From a virus: DNA of 28,309 bases. Position 1 is the stretch's first letter. Each line of letters starts with the position of its first letter. The notes below the pieces were generated by a model. It worked only from the letters and a program-made list of their open reading frames with translations. It searched no databases and was not told the origin of the DNA. Below, piece after piece: positions 21,092-27,952 of the stretch. Made by a program: the position numbers and the translations under genes. The stretch covers positions 1 through 28,309 of IMG/VR virus record IMGVR_UViG_3300045996_000823; one strand, given 5' to 3'.

Positions 21092-21849
21092 GATGACGGC
21101 AATCTTGTGACCCGAAGCAGCGGGTTCTGTGTCAGGAACTCATCGAACGCCTTGCTCTCACCCATGTTCTTTTCCGCCAGATTGCCGGAATTCCAGTCAT
21201 CGAAGACGATGATCGAGTGCTCCGCCAGCAGCGGCCCGACAAAGTCCAGCGCCTCCTTGGAGGCGGAGTAGATGTCGCAATCGATCAGCACGATCCCGAC
21301 CTTGCGGATGTTGTACTTCTCGACCGTGTGCTGGGTGCATGTATCCTTGAACCAGCCCTGGATCAGGAAGGTCGTGTTCCAGTCAATCCCGCGCCGGGTC
21401 AGCAGCTTGTAGGTGAAGGGCAGGGAACTGTCGAACTGTCCCTCGCTGAAGAAGCCGCCGTCCTGATCGTCGGCCTCGGGAGGCAGTCCCTGGAAGCTGT
21501 CGAACCCGAACTTGCGCACCCCCGTGGTGCCGGTGGCCTTCAGGACGTCGTGCATGCACGCCATGCTGGAGCCGTGGCAGACACCGAACTCCAGGTAATC
21601 CCCGATGTCGTCTCCAACGCGGTCTCTCAGGGTCATGACGGCGCTGGTGTAGGTTTCCTTCAAGGCTTCCTCGGGAACCAGACCCTGTCCCCGGAGCGCG
21701 CGGCGCTGGGTCTTCAGCCGAAACATCAGGCGGGACAGCTTGCGCAGCGGCCGGAATAGGCCGATTGCGACAAGCGTGCGGTACAGCGGGGTATCGAGAT
21801 GTTCCGGAAGGGGTCGTCTGGCTTGGCGGTGAGAGACGCTTGCTGACAT
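21010..21849 (-). CDS. TylF-like SAM-dependent methyltransferase
   Basis: This is a 279-residue protein; ATG 21849 has GGAG about 9 bases upstream. SAM-binding motif I is seen as YLEFGVCHGSS (residues 85-95), followed by FGFDSFQGLP (114-123), the acidic metal-binding type segment VLIDCDIYSAS (187-197) and IVFDDWNSGN (214-223). These match the TylF/macrocin O-methyltransferase and related sugar methyltransferase group. Residues 1-75 form a basic, helical extension. It probably methylates a hydroxyl of a glycan or small molecule, but its substrate in a virion-gene cluster is unknown. The stop codon lies in the predicted right end of the tnpB element: the original protein would end SSF rather than SSL. 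Confidence 0.85.
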   Translation of the reverse strand: MSASVSHRQARRPLPEHLDTPLYRTLVAIGLFRPLRKLSRLMFRLKTQRRALRGQGLVPEEALKETYTSAVMTLRDRVGDDIGDYLEFGVCHGSSMACMHDVLKATGTTGVRKFGFDSFQGLPPEADDQDGGFFSEGQFDSSLPFTYKLLTRRGIDWNTTFLIQGWFKDTCTQHTVEKYNIRKVGIVLIDCDIYSASKEALDFVGPLLAEHSIIVFDDWNSGNLAEKNMGESKAFDEFLTQNPLLRVTRLPSSYGNSAVFFVTRKKGFWQRLPDEVSSL

Positions 21850-21869
21850 TAGAAAGACTCCAGGGTATG

Positions 21870-21918
21870 TGGACGCTTCAATAAGGCATTGATAACAGCA
21901 CCCTTTCGAGAGCGTCCA
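21870..21918. promoter_or_regulatory. 8-bp inverted repeat in the methyltransferase leader
   Basis: TGGACGCT at 21870-21877 and AGCGTCCA at 21911-21918 are perfect inverted copies spaced by 33 bases, and a small hairpin (TCAAT/ATTGA, 21878-21892) is nested inside. This may be leader RNA structure or operator half-sites, possibly for the adjacent ribbon-helix-helix protein. Confidence 0.35.
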
Positions 21919-21939
21919 TGCTGATCGATAGCTATACCC

Positions 21940-22248
21940 TTATTTGTTCTTTCCCGATTCAGCTATCCTCTCGTTAATGACATGCAAACGGATTGCTCTA
22001 TTCAGGTTACCAGGGTTCCGAGACTTTATTCGGCTGACCAATTGATTAACGCTGAGGTTTTCCCTGGCGGCACAGTCCCGGACTTCCTGCCACATCTCGT
22101 CGGTCAGGGAAACGCTGGTGGGTTTTCCCTGAACGCTGAGAGATCTCTTGCGAGGGCCGCGCTGCGGCACCTCGTCATCGGTGAAGGCTTGCGTCAATTT
22201 ATCCCCGCTGGTTGTCTCTGCGCGGTGCCTTGACCGTGGTCTGGACAC
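21940..22248 (-). CDS. Ribbon-helix-helix protein (RHH_4-like)
   Basis: This protein is up to 102 residues. Residues about 42-95 (KPTSVSLTDEMWQEVRDCAA, RENLSVNQLVSRIKS, GNLNRAIRLHVINE) match the ribbon-helix-helix type common in alphaproteobacteria (RHH_4): a beta strand followed by two helices, with the GNL-x-x-AIRL ending characteristic. It likely binds DNA as a dimer. The start is uncertain: GTG 22248 overlaps the portal end by 50 bases and has its ribosome-binding sequence too close, whereas TTG 22197 follows the portal stop with GGGGA a few bases before it, giving 85 residues. Possible roles are autoregulation or control of late genes; an inverted repeat just downstream is a candidate site. 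Confidence 0.78.
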   Translation of the reverse strand: MSRPRSRHRAETTSGDKLTQAFTDDEVPQRGPRKRSLSVQGKPTSVSLTDEMWQEVRDCAARENLSVNQLVSRIKSRNPGNLNRAIRLHVINERIAESGKNK

Positions 22249-23716
22249 CTCCCGGCTGGCGCATCATCGGCCTTGAACCGGCTGGCTGATTGCTGGGAGC
22301 CTTGGATGCCGTGCTCTGGGTCGGAGAGCCGGTCGGCATGCCGATCAGCATCGGCTTTTCCTTATCGAGCGCATCGACCAGTTCCTCCAGGCTCTGTCCC
22401 GGCCGGACGAGTTCTCCGCGCATCAGGTTCCAGGCGTAGTCCTCCAGAGTCATCAGCCCCTCTCGCTTGGCGGTGACGAGGCCGAGGAGGTCCTGGCTGC
22501 TCATGCCACCCGCCTCGAAGTCGGTGTTGAGGGTAATCTGGCACTTCATCGGGTCCTCATCGACCAGCCGCGCCATCATCCGGATCGCCTGTGTGAAGGA
22601 TTCCGAGCACGACATGGCGATGTCGGACAGGGACGCCGTCTCGCCGCTGGAGCGGACGTTGAGGGCTTCCGCCGTTTCCGTCACCTTCTTTTTATCCTCC
22701 AGCATCTGGGCACCGAGCTTGCTCATATAGCGGTCGGTGCGGTCCACGGCACGCTCCAATGCACCCAACCCGTCACCGTGGAACTCCAGATACTCGGCGC
22801 TGGCCCCTGCGGGCAGCAGCCAGATGATGCTTTCCGAGATCACGAATTTGTGTTGATCATCGGCGTCCACCCCCTGAATCCAGGGCACCGGAAAGGCCGT
22901 CTTGTGCAGACCCGCGTTGACATCGACGGAGAAACGCCAGTGGTCGATGTTGGCTTCCGCCATGGCGAGCATCGGCGGCTGATCCGGCTCCGCCCGCTGG
23001 TTGCGTGGCCCGATGAAGTAGAAGGGGATCTCCCGGATCGGCTTGCCGCCGATGCGGATCGCCGGACGCACCGTGTTGCCCATCTGGACGTAGACCCCAT
23101 CCCTGTTGGGAGCCAGGAAGCGCACGGTGTAGAACCCCTCGCTGTCCAGTTCCAGAACCCGGTAGCGCGGCTTGTAGACGGACCCGAAGCCGTCCGGTGA
23201 GGGGAAGTCCATAAACTCCTGGAGGATGACCTGATCGAGCACGCGGACACCGTTGATGATGCGGTGCCGCCAGTTACGGATTGCCTCGGCATTGTACCCG
23301 GCCATGAACGGCAGCGGCGTCCGAGTAACCTCCCCCTCCTCCTCGACATCGACCAGGATGCCGTAGCGTCCCTTGGTCAGGACGTCGAATGTCGCCCCCT
23401 TGGTGAAGGTGTGGATGCTATCGCCGGTATTGGTGACGTTCTTCTCACGCGCACTCAGTCGATTGGTCAGAGTGACGATTGGTTCTCGGCGGTAGATCTG
23501 GCCGATGAACGCCGCCGCCGTCTTGGCGAGCGCACCGTACCAGCTTCCCCGGTTCAGGTAGCCCATATACTCGTCGTCGCTCTTGTGTCCGGTCAGCTTG
23601 GGCACGTAGGTCTGACCGGCCCTGATCATGGCCTTACGACCCCCCAGGCAGTCATTTACCATCTGCCATTCGTGCATTCTTTCAACATACGCGGGATGAA
23701 GGTCCGTTACGGGCAT
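22199..23716 (-). CDS. Portal protein (DUF4055 family)
   Basis: This is a 505-residue protein starting at ATG 23716, with AGGA about 9 bases upstream. The N-terminal part is characteristic of DUF4055 portal proteins: YVERMHEWQMVNDCLGGRKA, the QTYVPKLTGH segment and YLNRGSWYGALAKTAAAFIG followed by IYRREP. Later, GRYGILVDVEEE, REIPFYFIGPRN and ANIDHWRFSVDVNAGLHKTA fit the same family, as does a helical region (about 330-400) with MSKLGAQMLEDKK and AEALNVRSSGETASLSDIA. The last 50 residues are Pro/Ser/Gln-rich and probably disordered. It would form the dodecameric ring through which DNA is packaged and to which TerL docks. Length fits the family. Confidence 0.88.
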   Translation of the reverse strand: MPVTDLHPAYVERMHEWQMVNDCLGGRKAMIRAGQTYVPKLTGHKSDDEYMGYLNRGSWYGALAKTAAAFIGQIYRREPIVTLTNRLSAREKNVTNTGDSIHTFTKGATFDVLTKGRYGILVDVEEEGEVTRTPLPFMAGYNAEAIRNWRHRIINGVRVLDQVILQEFMDFPSPDGFGSVYKPRYRVLELDSEGFYTVRFLAPNRDGVYVQMGNTVRPAIRIGGKPIREIPFYFIGPRNQRAEPDQPPMLAMAEANIDHWRFSVDVNAGLHKTAFPVPWIQGVDADDQHKFVISESIIWLLPAGASAEYLEFHGDGLGALERAVDRTDRYMSKLGAQMLEDKKKVTETAEALNVRSSGETASLSDIAMSCSESFTQAIRMMARLVDEDPMKCQITLNTDFEAGGMSSQDLLGLVTAKREGLMTLEDYAWNLMRGELVRPGQSLEELVDALDKEKPMLIGMPTGSPTQSTASKAPSNQPAGSRPMMRQPGGVQTTVKAPRRDNQRG

Positions 23717-23759
23717 TGGATATCCTGTTCCGCGCCGAGCAAATCAGCGCATAGAAAGA

Positions 23760-23786
23760 GGGACCGCCGATTTTCTGGTCGGTCCC
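23760..23786 (-). terminator. Possible weak terminator hairpin before the portal gene
   Basis: GGGACCG and CGGTCCC form a perfect 7-bp stem with a 13-base loop. On the minus strand CTCTTTCT follows, a broken T run, so termination would be partial at best. It lies between the 71-residue gene and the portal. Confidence 0.4.
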
Positions 23787-23821
23787 CTGGGTGGGGAGGG
23801 GTAAATCTCTGGGAAAGAGAG

Positions 23822-24037
23822 CTAGGGTCTGGCCTTCAGCCTGTGTTCGACCGCCACGTTCAGCTTGTCGGAGAACTCCTTCCAGGCCACAGTGCGGGCA
23901 CCACGCGCCACCTTGACGTTGTAAGAGGGGGCTGTGAAAACGTAGTAAGCACCTTCCTTGGCGTAGGTGATCGGCACTCTGACTTCCTTGCCGAGAACCC
24001 GGACGGTGCTGTTCAGTTCGACCACGGCGTCAGGCAC
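23822..24037 (-). CDS. Hypothetical small protein, 71 residues
   Basis: GTG 24037 is the first start in this frame after an upstream stop, with GGAG about 11 bases before it. The protein MPDAVVELNSTVRVLGKEV has a beta-rich N-terminal half and a basic C terminus (KLNVAVEHRLKARP). I recognise no family. It sits between the terminase-linked small genes and the portal, in the packaging module. Function unknown. Confidence 0.65.
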   Translation of the reverse strand: MPDAVVELNSTVRVLGKEVRVPITYAKEGAYYVFTAPSYNVKVARGARTVAWKEFSDKLNVAVEHRLKARP

Positions 24038-24112
24038 CGTCCGGTCTCCGGCGCGGTTTCGTCATGTTGGTGGGGGAAGATGCCTGCGCCATTGTCTATC
24101 CTTTCCTTCTGT

Positions 24113-24625
24113 TCACCCGTTGCTGATGGCGCGCGTGATCGCCATCCAGTCGATTTCTTTCGGCCTGTCTTCAGGCTGCTTGTCATCCGGTGTCGGTGCC
24201 AGGGCCAGATCCGTGCCAACCGTAATCAGGGTCGTGCGTTTCCCGATGGCCGGTGAGAGATGCGGCAGCAGGAGTCGGATCGGAGTGCGGTCGGGCCAGA
24301 GGGTTGGATTGTGGAACACCATGAACGGCCACGACTCGGTACCGAGCTGACCCGCATCCTGAAGGGTGCGGATCGGCATAATATCGAGCTTGGCCCTGCT
24401 GCCGGTATGATAGGAGACCGCGCCGCTGAACGTCCGCAGTCGGCTGTGGGTCGGGAAGATGCCGCCGTTCTCCACGATCCTCATGTAGAGGCTGACGTCC
24501 TTGCCGTTCGAGCACAGGATGATGCCGTTGCCGAACTGGCCGAGAGAGTTGCAATCCACGACCCACTTCTCGACCGCCATGGCCGGGTCCTTGACCATGA
24601 CCCGCCTGCGAATTCCGCTGATCAT
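24113..24625 (-). CDS. Hypothetical protein with shared C-terminal motif (170 residues)
   Basis: ATG 24625 overlaps the stop of the previous gene (ATGA), so the two are coupled. The beta-rich body includes WVVDCNSLGQFGNGIILC, DVSLYMRIVENGG and SGAVSYHTGSRAKLDIMP. The end, PKEIDWMAITRAISNG, matches the end of the neighbouring 111-residue protein (PRQIDYAAITKAVSAGG). This suggests the two share a binding partner or descend from one gene. No known domain recognised. They follow the terminase, so a packaging or head-assembly role is possible. Confidence 0.72.
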   Translation of the reverse strand: MISGIRRRVMVKDPAMAVEKWVVDCNSLGQFGNGIILCSNGKDVSLYMRIVENGGIFPTHSRLRTFSGAVSYHTGSRAKLDIMPIRTLQDAGQLGTESWPFMVFHNPTLWPDRTPIRLLLPHLSPAIGKRTTLITVGTDLALAPTPDDKQPEDRPKEIDWMAITRAISNG

Positions 24626-24957
24626 GACGCACCCCCGGCGCTGACGGCCTTGGTGATCGCGGCGTAATCGATCTGCCGGGGTTCCGGCGCTGAACGGCCG
24701 ATAGACACATATTCCATAAGGTCAATGGACTCGATGAGAAAGCTCCTGGCTCCCTTGCGGGTCCTGACCTGGAGAATCGGGCGGTTGCCGAGAGGTCCGG
24801 CCGGGGTGTAGACGCAGGACACGATATCCCGGCTGGTCTTCATGAAGCTGACGAAGTCAAAATTCTCGGGGAGAGCCAGAAGATGCGTCGTGGTGCCATC
24901 CTCCGCGTTGACGCGGTAGCCGATGACCTCAGGCTTAATATCGATGGAGCCTTTCAT
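24622..24957 (-). CDS. Hypothetical protein with shared C-terminal motif (111 residues)
   Basis: ATG 24957 has AGGAG about 9 bases upstream. The protein is beta-rich (KGSIDIKPEVIGYRVNAED, THLLALPENFDFVSFM, NRPILQVRTRKGARSFLIE) and ends PRQIDYAAITKAVSAGG, the motif it shares with the next gene. It starts 79 bases after the terminase stop. I know no family for it. The shared C-terminal peptide may be a docking tag. Confidence 0.72.
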   Translation of the reverse strand: MKGSIDIKPEVIGYRVNAEDGTTTHLLALPENFDFVSFMKTSRDIVSCVYTPAGPLGNRPILQVRTRKGARSFLIESIDLMEYVSIGRSAPEPRQIDYAAITKAVSAGGAS

Positions 24958-25036
24958 GGGAGGGTCTCCTTGAGTGGGCGGGCGGACACTATCCCCTTGT
25001 CCCTCCCAAGAGAAAACCCCATTGATCGGATGACGC

Positions 25037-27952
25037 CTAACGGCCGATAAGAGCGCCGACCTTAAGTTGCCTTGATCCCGTCATACAAACATAGCGTGTG
25101 TCATCGGCACAATTGTGAACAATCAACCCGCCGTTGACGGCGAAGGCATGGGTATGTTCGACCTCAAGATTGAAGACGTCGTGCTGACCGGCATCCTCGA
25201 TGGAGGTGACTTCTGCGGTGCTTTCGGCGGAGCGTGGTGTTGTTGACGGAGCGCAGACAATGGTCTTCCCCATGGTGTGCTGCGCCTCAATCCATCCGTC
25301 CGTGGTCAGAATCCGATGGTCTGGCGTACAGGTAACAGAACGCATATCCTTGGTCTTGATCGTAATAGTATCCGCGTTTTCCCGTGTCAGACGGCATCCC
25401 CAGAAAATCATGTACTGCCCGTCAGCCTGACGCGCTTCCCCGACCTTGCCGACAAGATCCCGGATTGGGATATTGCCATCTCGGGTTTCTACCAGCGTAT
25501 CTCCGTGAAGACAGTGGTCTTCCTGAGTTGTGTCAACGTCATCGAAATCCGTATCTGATCTCTGCATGACCGGCACGGTGCGCAGCCAGTGATGACAGGT
25601 CTCGAACACCCACAGCCCCGGCTTCTCCGGACGATCCGCCCGCGCGTTCTCCAGCATGTCGCGCACCTTCTGCCAACCGCCGATGCGGTTGTTGTCGGCC
25701 GGAGACATGATGAGATTGTGACCGGCGTCTGCGGCCCCCTTCCTCATCTCGTCGTAGATGCTTTCCCGGCCGAGCTTGGAGTAGATCGACGGGTCAGCGA
25801 CGCAGCCGCTGAAGCGGTAGCCGAGGGAGCGCTGCGCTATGCCTTCCCCTAGCGCCAAGTTGGTCAGGCGCAGCCCCTCGTTGGGCACGATGTCTCCAGT
25901 CTTGGTCTTGGCGCAGGTGTACCACTCCTTGATCCGGATCAGGGAGCCACGGGGAAAGGTGAAGCCGTCCAGGTCGGGAACCGGGTTGCCGTCAGACACC
26001 GCCCATATGCCGAGACTGGCGGGAGATGCCGACCCCCAGTCGAAGGAGCGCCGGTAGCTCCAGGTCGAGGGAATGTGGAAGGGGGTGAGGAAGTGAATGT
26101 CCGGGACGATCAGGTCGTCAAAGAAGCCGCCCGCGACAATATCCCAGTCGCCTTTCAGCCAGGCATTGACCAGAGCCGCAGACCCGGTGCCGCGCAGTCG
26201 GGCGGCATAAGTCGGGTCGTTCTTCATCATCGCCGTGTTGTCTTCAAGACGGCTGGGGATGTAGATCCGGTAGGACCCGGTTTCCTCATCCCGGATCGGC
26301 GTCCAGCCCTGCGGTGCCGGTGAGATGTAGCGTTGTTTGACCCAGGAATTGCCACTGACCCAGATGAAGCCGTTCTGCCGGATCAGGAAACTATGGGTCT
26401 TGGGTACGCCGATGCAGTAAACATCGCCGTCGAAGTCGAGCATCTTGACGGCGTCCGCCGTGATGTGAAGCTCCGGCCGTCCGATATCATCGAGCGCAAC
26501 CGCCTGACCTTCCCTGAATACGGTACGGGGAATGGTGAAGCCCGATCCCAACTGGTCGAAAGGTTTGAAATCGATCTTCGACTTCGCCGGATACTGGACG
26601 GTGCCGATCTTGTGGTTGGGCGTGCAGACCATGGTGATGCCGTTGCGAGAGATCGTCGCCATCAGGCCGGTGTAGCGGGACTTGTGGACCTGGGAGACCT
26701 TGGCCTCGATCATCTCCCCCTTGGGCGTCACGGTCATCACCGGATCACCGAGGATGAAGCTAGAGATATCCTTCCAGCCGGTCGGCGTCAGCACCTCTCC
26801 GTAGGGAACACAGTGACCGGAGCCGCCGGGGTTGCCGGTCATGATCAGTTCGACCGGCACACCCTTGGCGGAGCGCAGTGTACCCCGCATGCGGTCAATG
26901 GCGTCCGGGGTACTCCAATTGGTTAGCTCTTCGAAGCACAACCATGAATAATTATGACCCTGATATTCTTCAGTCGCTGATACATCCCACAAATGCCTTA
27001 GCTTAAGCAATGCACCATTTGGGAATACCCAATTCGCGTCTCCCTTGTGATATGTGGCTCCGGTTCGGGGAAACAGAGCGGAACATCTGGCCTGGACTTC
27101 TTCAAGCTGCTTGAAACGGCGGCGGAAGAAAACTCCCTTGGCATCGGGGCCGTAGCGGTGAGCGTGCTGGAGCCATTTTCCGATAGCGCCGTCCGTGTTG
27201 TGTGTGATTATGTCGTTGTTGGTGACGAACAGTCCGTCAGCACTGTCAACTTTGATGCACTGGGTATAGGCCAGACCATCGTAAAGGATGGACTTGATGG
27301 CAACCCAGGTATCCAGGTTCTCTACGGGCAAGGCCACCTCAAGGCGGCTTTCCATCAGGCAGCGGATATAATCGGTGGTGACCAGCATCTCATCCTGGTT
27401 GACCCTGATCCGCCAGAGGTGACCGCGAGAAGCCCGTACGGTTCGTCCATCGACAAGAGTAATTTGGAAGACGTCTTCGGAACCCTGCGGATAGACACCG
27501 ATGACATTGACGACAGAACCTCCAGGGCCGTTGATCTCGTCTCCGACCTTGACCTCCCCCATAGCTCTGTATCCGCCAGGGGTAGAGATCACCTCCGTTA
27601 TGGGTAACGCTTTCCCACCACCTCTCGCTCCACCAAAAAAGATTTCTGGGAACGGGCAGGACAGGAGCGCGAATTGGGGGCCGGGGGTGCCGTCCTCTTT
27701 GTACTGCGGAGACCAGATCGACTCGTAGTTCTTCGGGCGGGCAGGTTCCGTCTGCTTGGGCTTGGGCGGTCTACCCGGTGGCCTGCCGGTGTTGCGCTTA
27801 TGGCTGTTCTTCCGGGCATACTCCTTCAAATACGCCTTGCGCTTGAGGTAGCGGCGCTGCTCTTTGGTCAATTCTGGAGCGGGAGCGTTCAGAGGGTCGA
27901 AACCGGCAGGCTCGTCCGGATCTGACTCTGGTTTTCTTTCAGCGTCTGACAT
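25037..27952 (-). CDS. terL: Terminase large subunit precursor with three mini-inteins
   Basis: The 971-residue precursor starts at ATG 27952, which shares a base with the upstream stop (TGATG); a TTG one codon earlier is less likely. Removing three inteins (residues 115-252, 381-535, 814-947) leaves 544 residues, normal for TerL. The motor ATPase has Walker A GARGGGK|T (Lys114 joined to Thr253), Walker B-type WLCFEEL (Glu341/342) and coupling motif TGNPGG. The RNase H-like nuclease has SFDWG (Asp638), VADPS (Asp720) and DFDDVDTTQEDH|CADDT. The N terminus is very basic with an AT-hook-like GRPPGRPPKPK. It would translocate DNA into the procapsid through the portal and cut concatemers. Activity needs three splicing events, each next to an active-site motif. 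Confidence 0.95.
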   Translation of the reverse strand: MSDAERKPESDPDEPAGFDPLNAPAPELTKEQRRYLKRKAYLKEYARKNSHKRNTGRPPGRPPKPKQTEPARPKNYESIWSPQYKEDGTPGPQFALLSCPFPEIFFGGARGGGKALPITEVISTPGGYRAMGEVKVGDEINGPGGSVVNVIGVYPQGSEDVFQITLVDGRTVRASRGHLWRIRVNQDEMLVTTDYIRCLMESRLEVALPVENLDTWVAIKSILYDGLAYTQCIKVDSADGLFVTNNDIITHNTDGAIGKWLQHAHRYGPDAKGVFFRRRFKQLEEVQARCSALFPRTGATYHKGDANWVFPNGALLKLRHLWDVSATEEYQGHNYSWLCFEELTNWSTPDAIDRMRGTLRSAKGVPVELIMTGNPGGSGHCVPYGEVLTPTGWKDISSFILGDPVMTVTPKGEMIEAKVSQVHKSRYTGLMATISRNGITMVCTPNHKIGTVQYPAKSKIDFKPFDQLGSGFTIPRTVFREGQAVALDDIGRPELHITADAVKMLDFDGDVYCIGVPKTHSFLIRQNGFIWVSGNSWVKQRYISPAPQGWTPIRDEETGSYRIYIPSRLEDNTAMMKNDPTYAARLRGTGSAALVNAWLKGDWDIVAGGFFDDLIVPDIHFLTPFHIPSTWSYRRSFDWGSASPASLGIWAVSDGNPVPDLDGFTFPRGSLIRIKEWYTCAKTKTGDIVPNEGLRLTNLALGEGIAQRSLGYRFSGCVADPSIYSKLGRESIYDEMRKGAADAGHNLIMSPADNNRIGGWQKVRDMLENARADRPEKPGLWVFETCHHWLRTVPVMQRSDTDFDDVDTTQEDHCLHGDTLVETRDGNIPIRDLVGKVGEARQADGQYMIFWGCRLTRENADTITIKTKDMRSVTCTPDHRILTTDGWIEAQHTMGKTIVCAPSTTPRSAESTAEVTSIEDAGQHDVFNLEVEHTHAFAVNGGLIVHNCADDTRYVCMTGSRQLKVGALIGR
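25112..25513 (-). other. Intein 3 of TerL (134-residue mini-intein, nuclease site)
   Basis: The element starts CLHGDTLVET (Cys1, block A), has block B SVTCTPDHRILT with the T-x-x-H motif, block F VFNLEVEHTHAF, and ends GGLIVHN followed by Cys+1. All standard splice residues are present, so it should splice as a normal class 1 intein. There is no space for a homing endonuclease. Joined exteins read QEDH|CADDTRY, near the third nuclease acidic cluster. Confidence 0.93.
26348..26812 (-). other. Intein 2 of TerL (155-residue mini-intein, coupling motif)
   Basis: It begins CVPYGEVLTP, has block B MVCTPNHKIG (T-x-x-H), block F DVYCIGVPKTHSFLI, and ends FIWVSGN with Ser+1. Splicing gives NPGGSGH|SWVKQRY, which matches uninterrupted terminases. 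The penultimate residue is Gly instead of His, so Asn cyclisation may depend on other residues. No endonuclease domain is present. Confidence 0.92.
27197..27610 (-). other. Intein 1 of TerL (138-residue class 3 mini-intein in Walker A)
   Basis: It begins with Ala (ALPITEVISTPGG) rather than Cys or Ser, ends NNDIITHN and is followed by Thr+1. The class 3 hallmark triad is visible: Trp in block B (SRGHLWRI), Cys at block F position 4 (YTQCIKVDS) and Thr+1. Such inteins start splicing from the block F Cys. It splits Lys and Thr of the P-loop. No endonuclease domain is present. Confidence 0.92.
27752..27799 (-). other. AT-hook-like segment in the TerL N terminus
   Basis: Residues about 52-67 of TerL contain two GRPP units flanked by Lys and Arg (GRPPGRPPKPK), resembling AT-hook minor-groove binders, after a basic stretch KRKAYLKEYARKNSHKR. 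This may give the motor DNA affinity independent of a small terminase. Confidence 0.45.

Noticed and set aside
22428-22847. Idea that the portal region carries an additional overlapping gene
   Set aside because: Alternative frames there are short, Arg/Pro-rich and lack start signals; the DUF4055 frame explains the sequence.
25112-27610. Homing endonuclease domains inside the TerL inteins
   Set aside because: The inteins are only 134-155 residues with no LAGLIDADG, HNH or GIY-YIG motif; they are mini-inteins.
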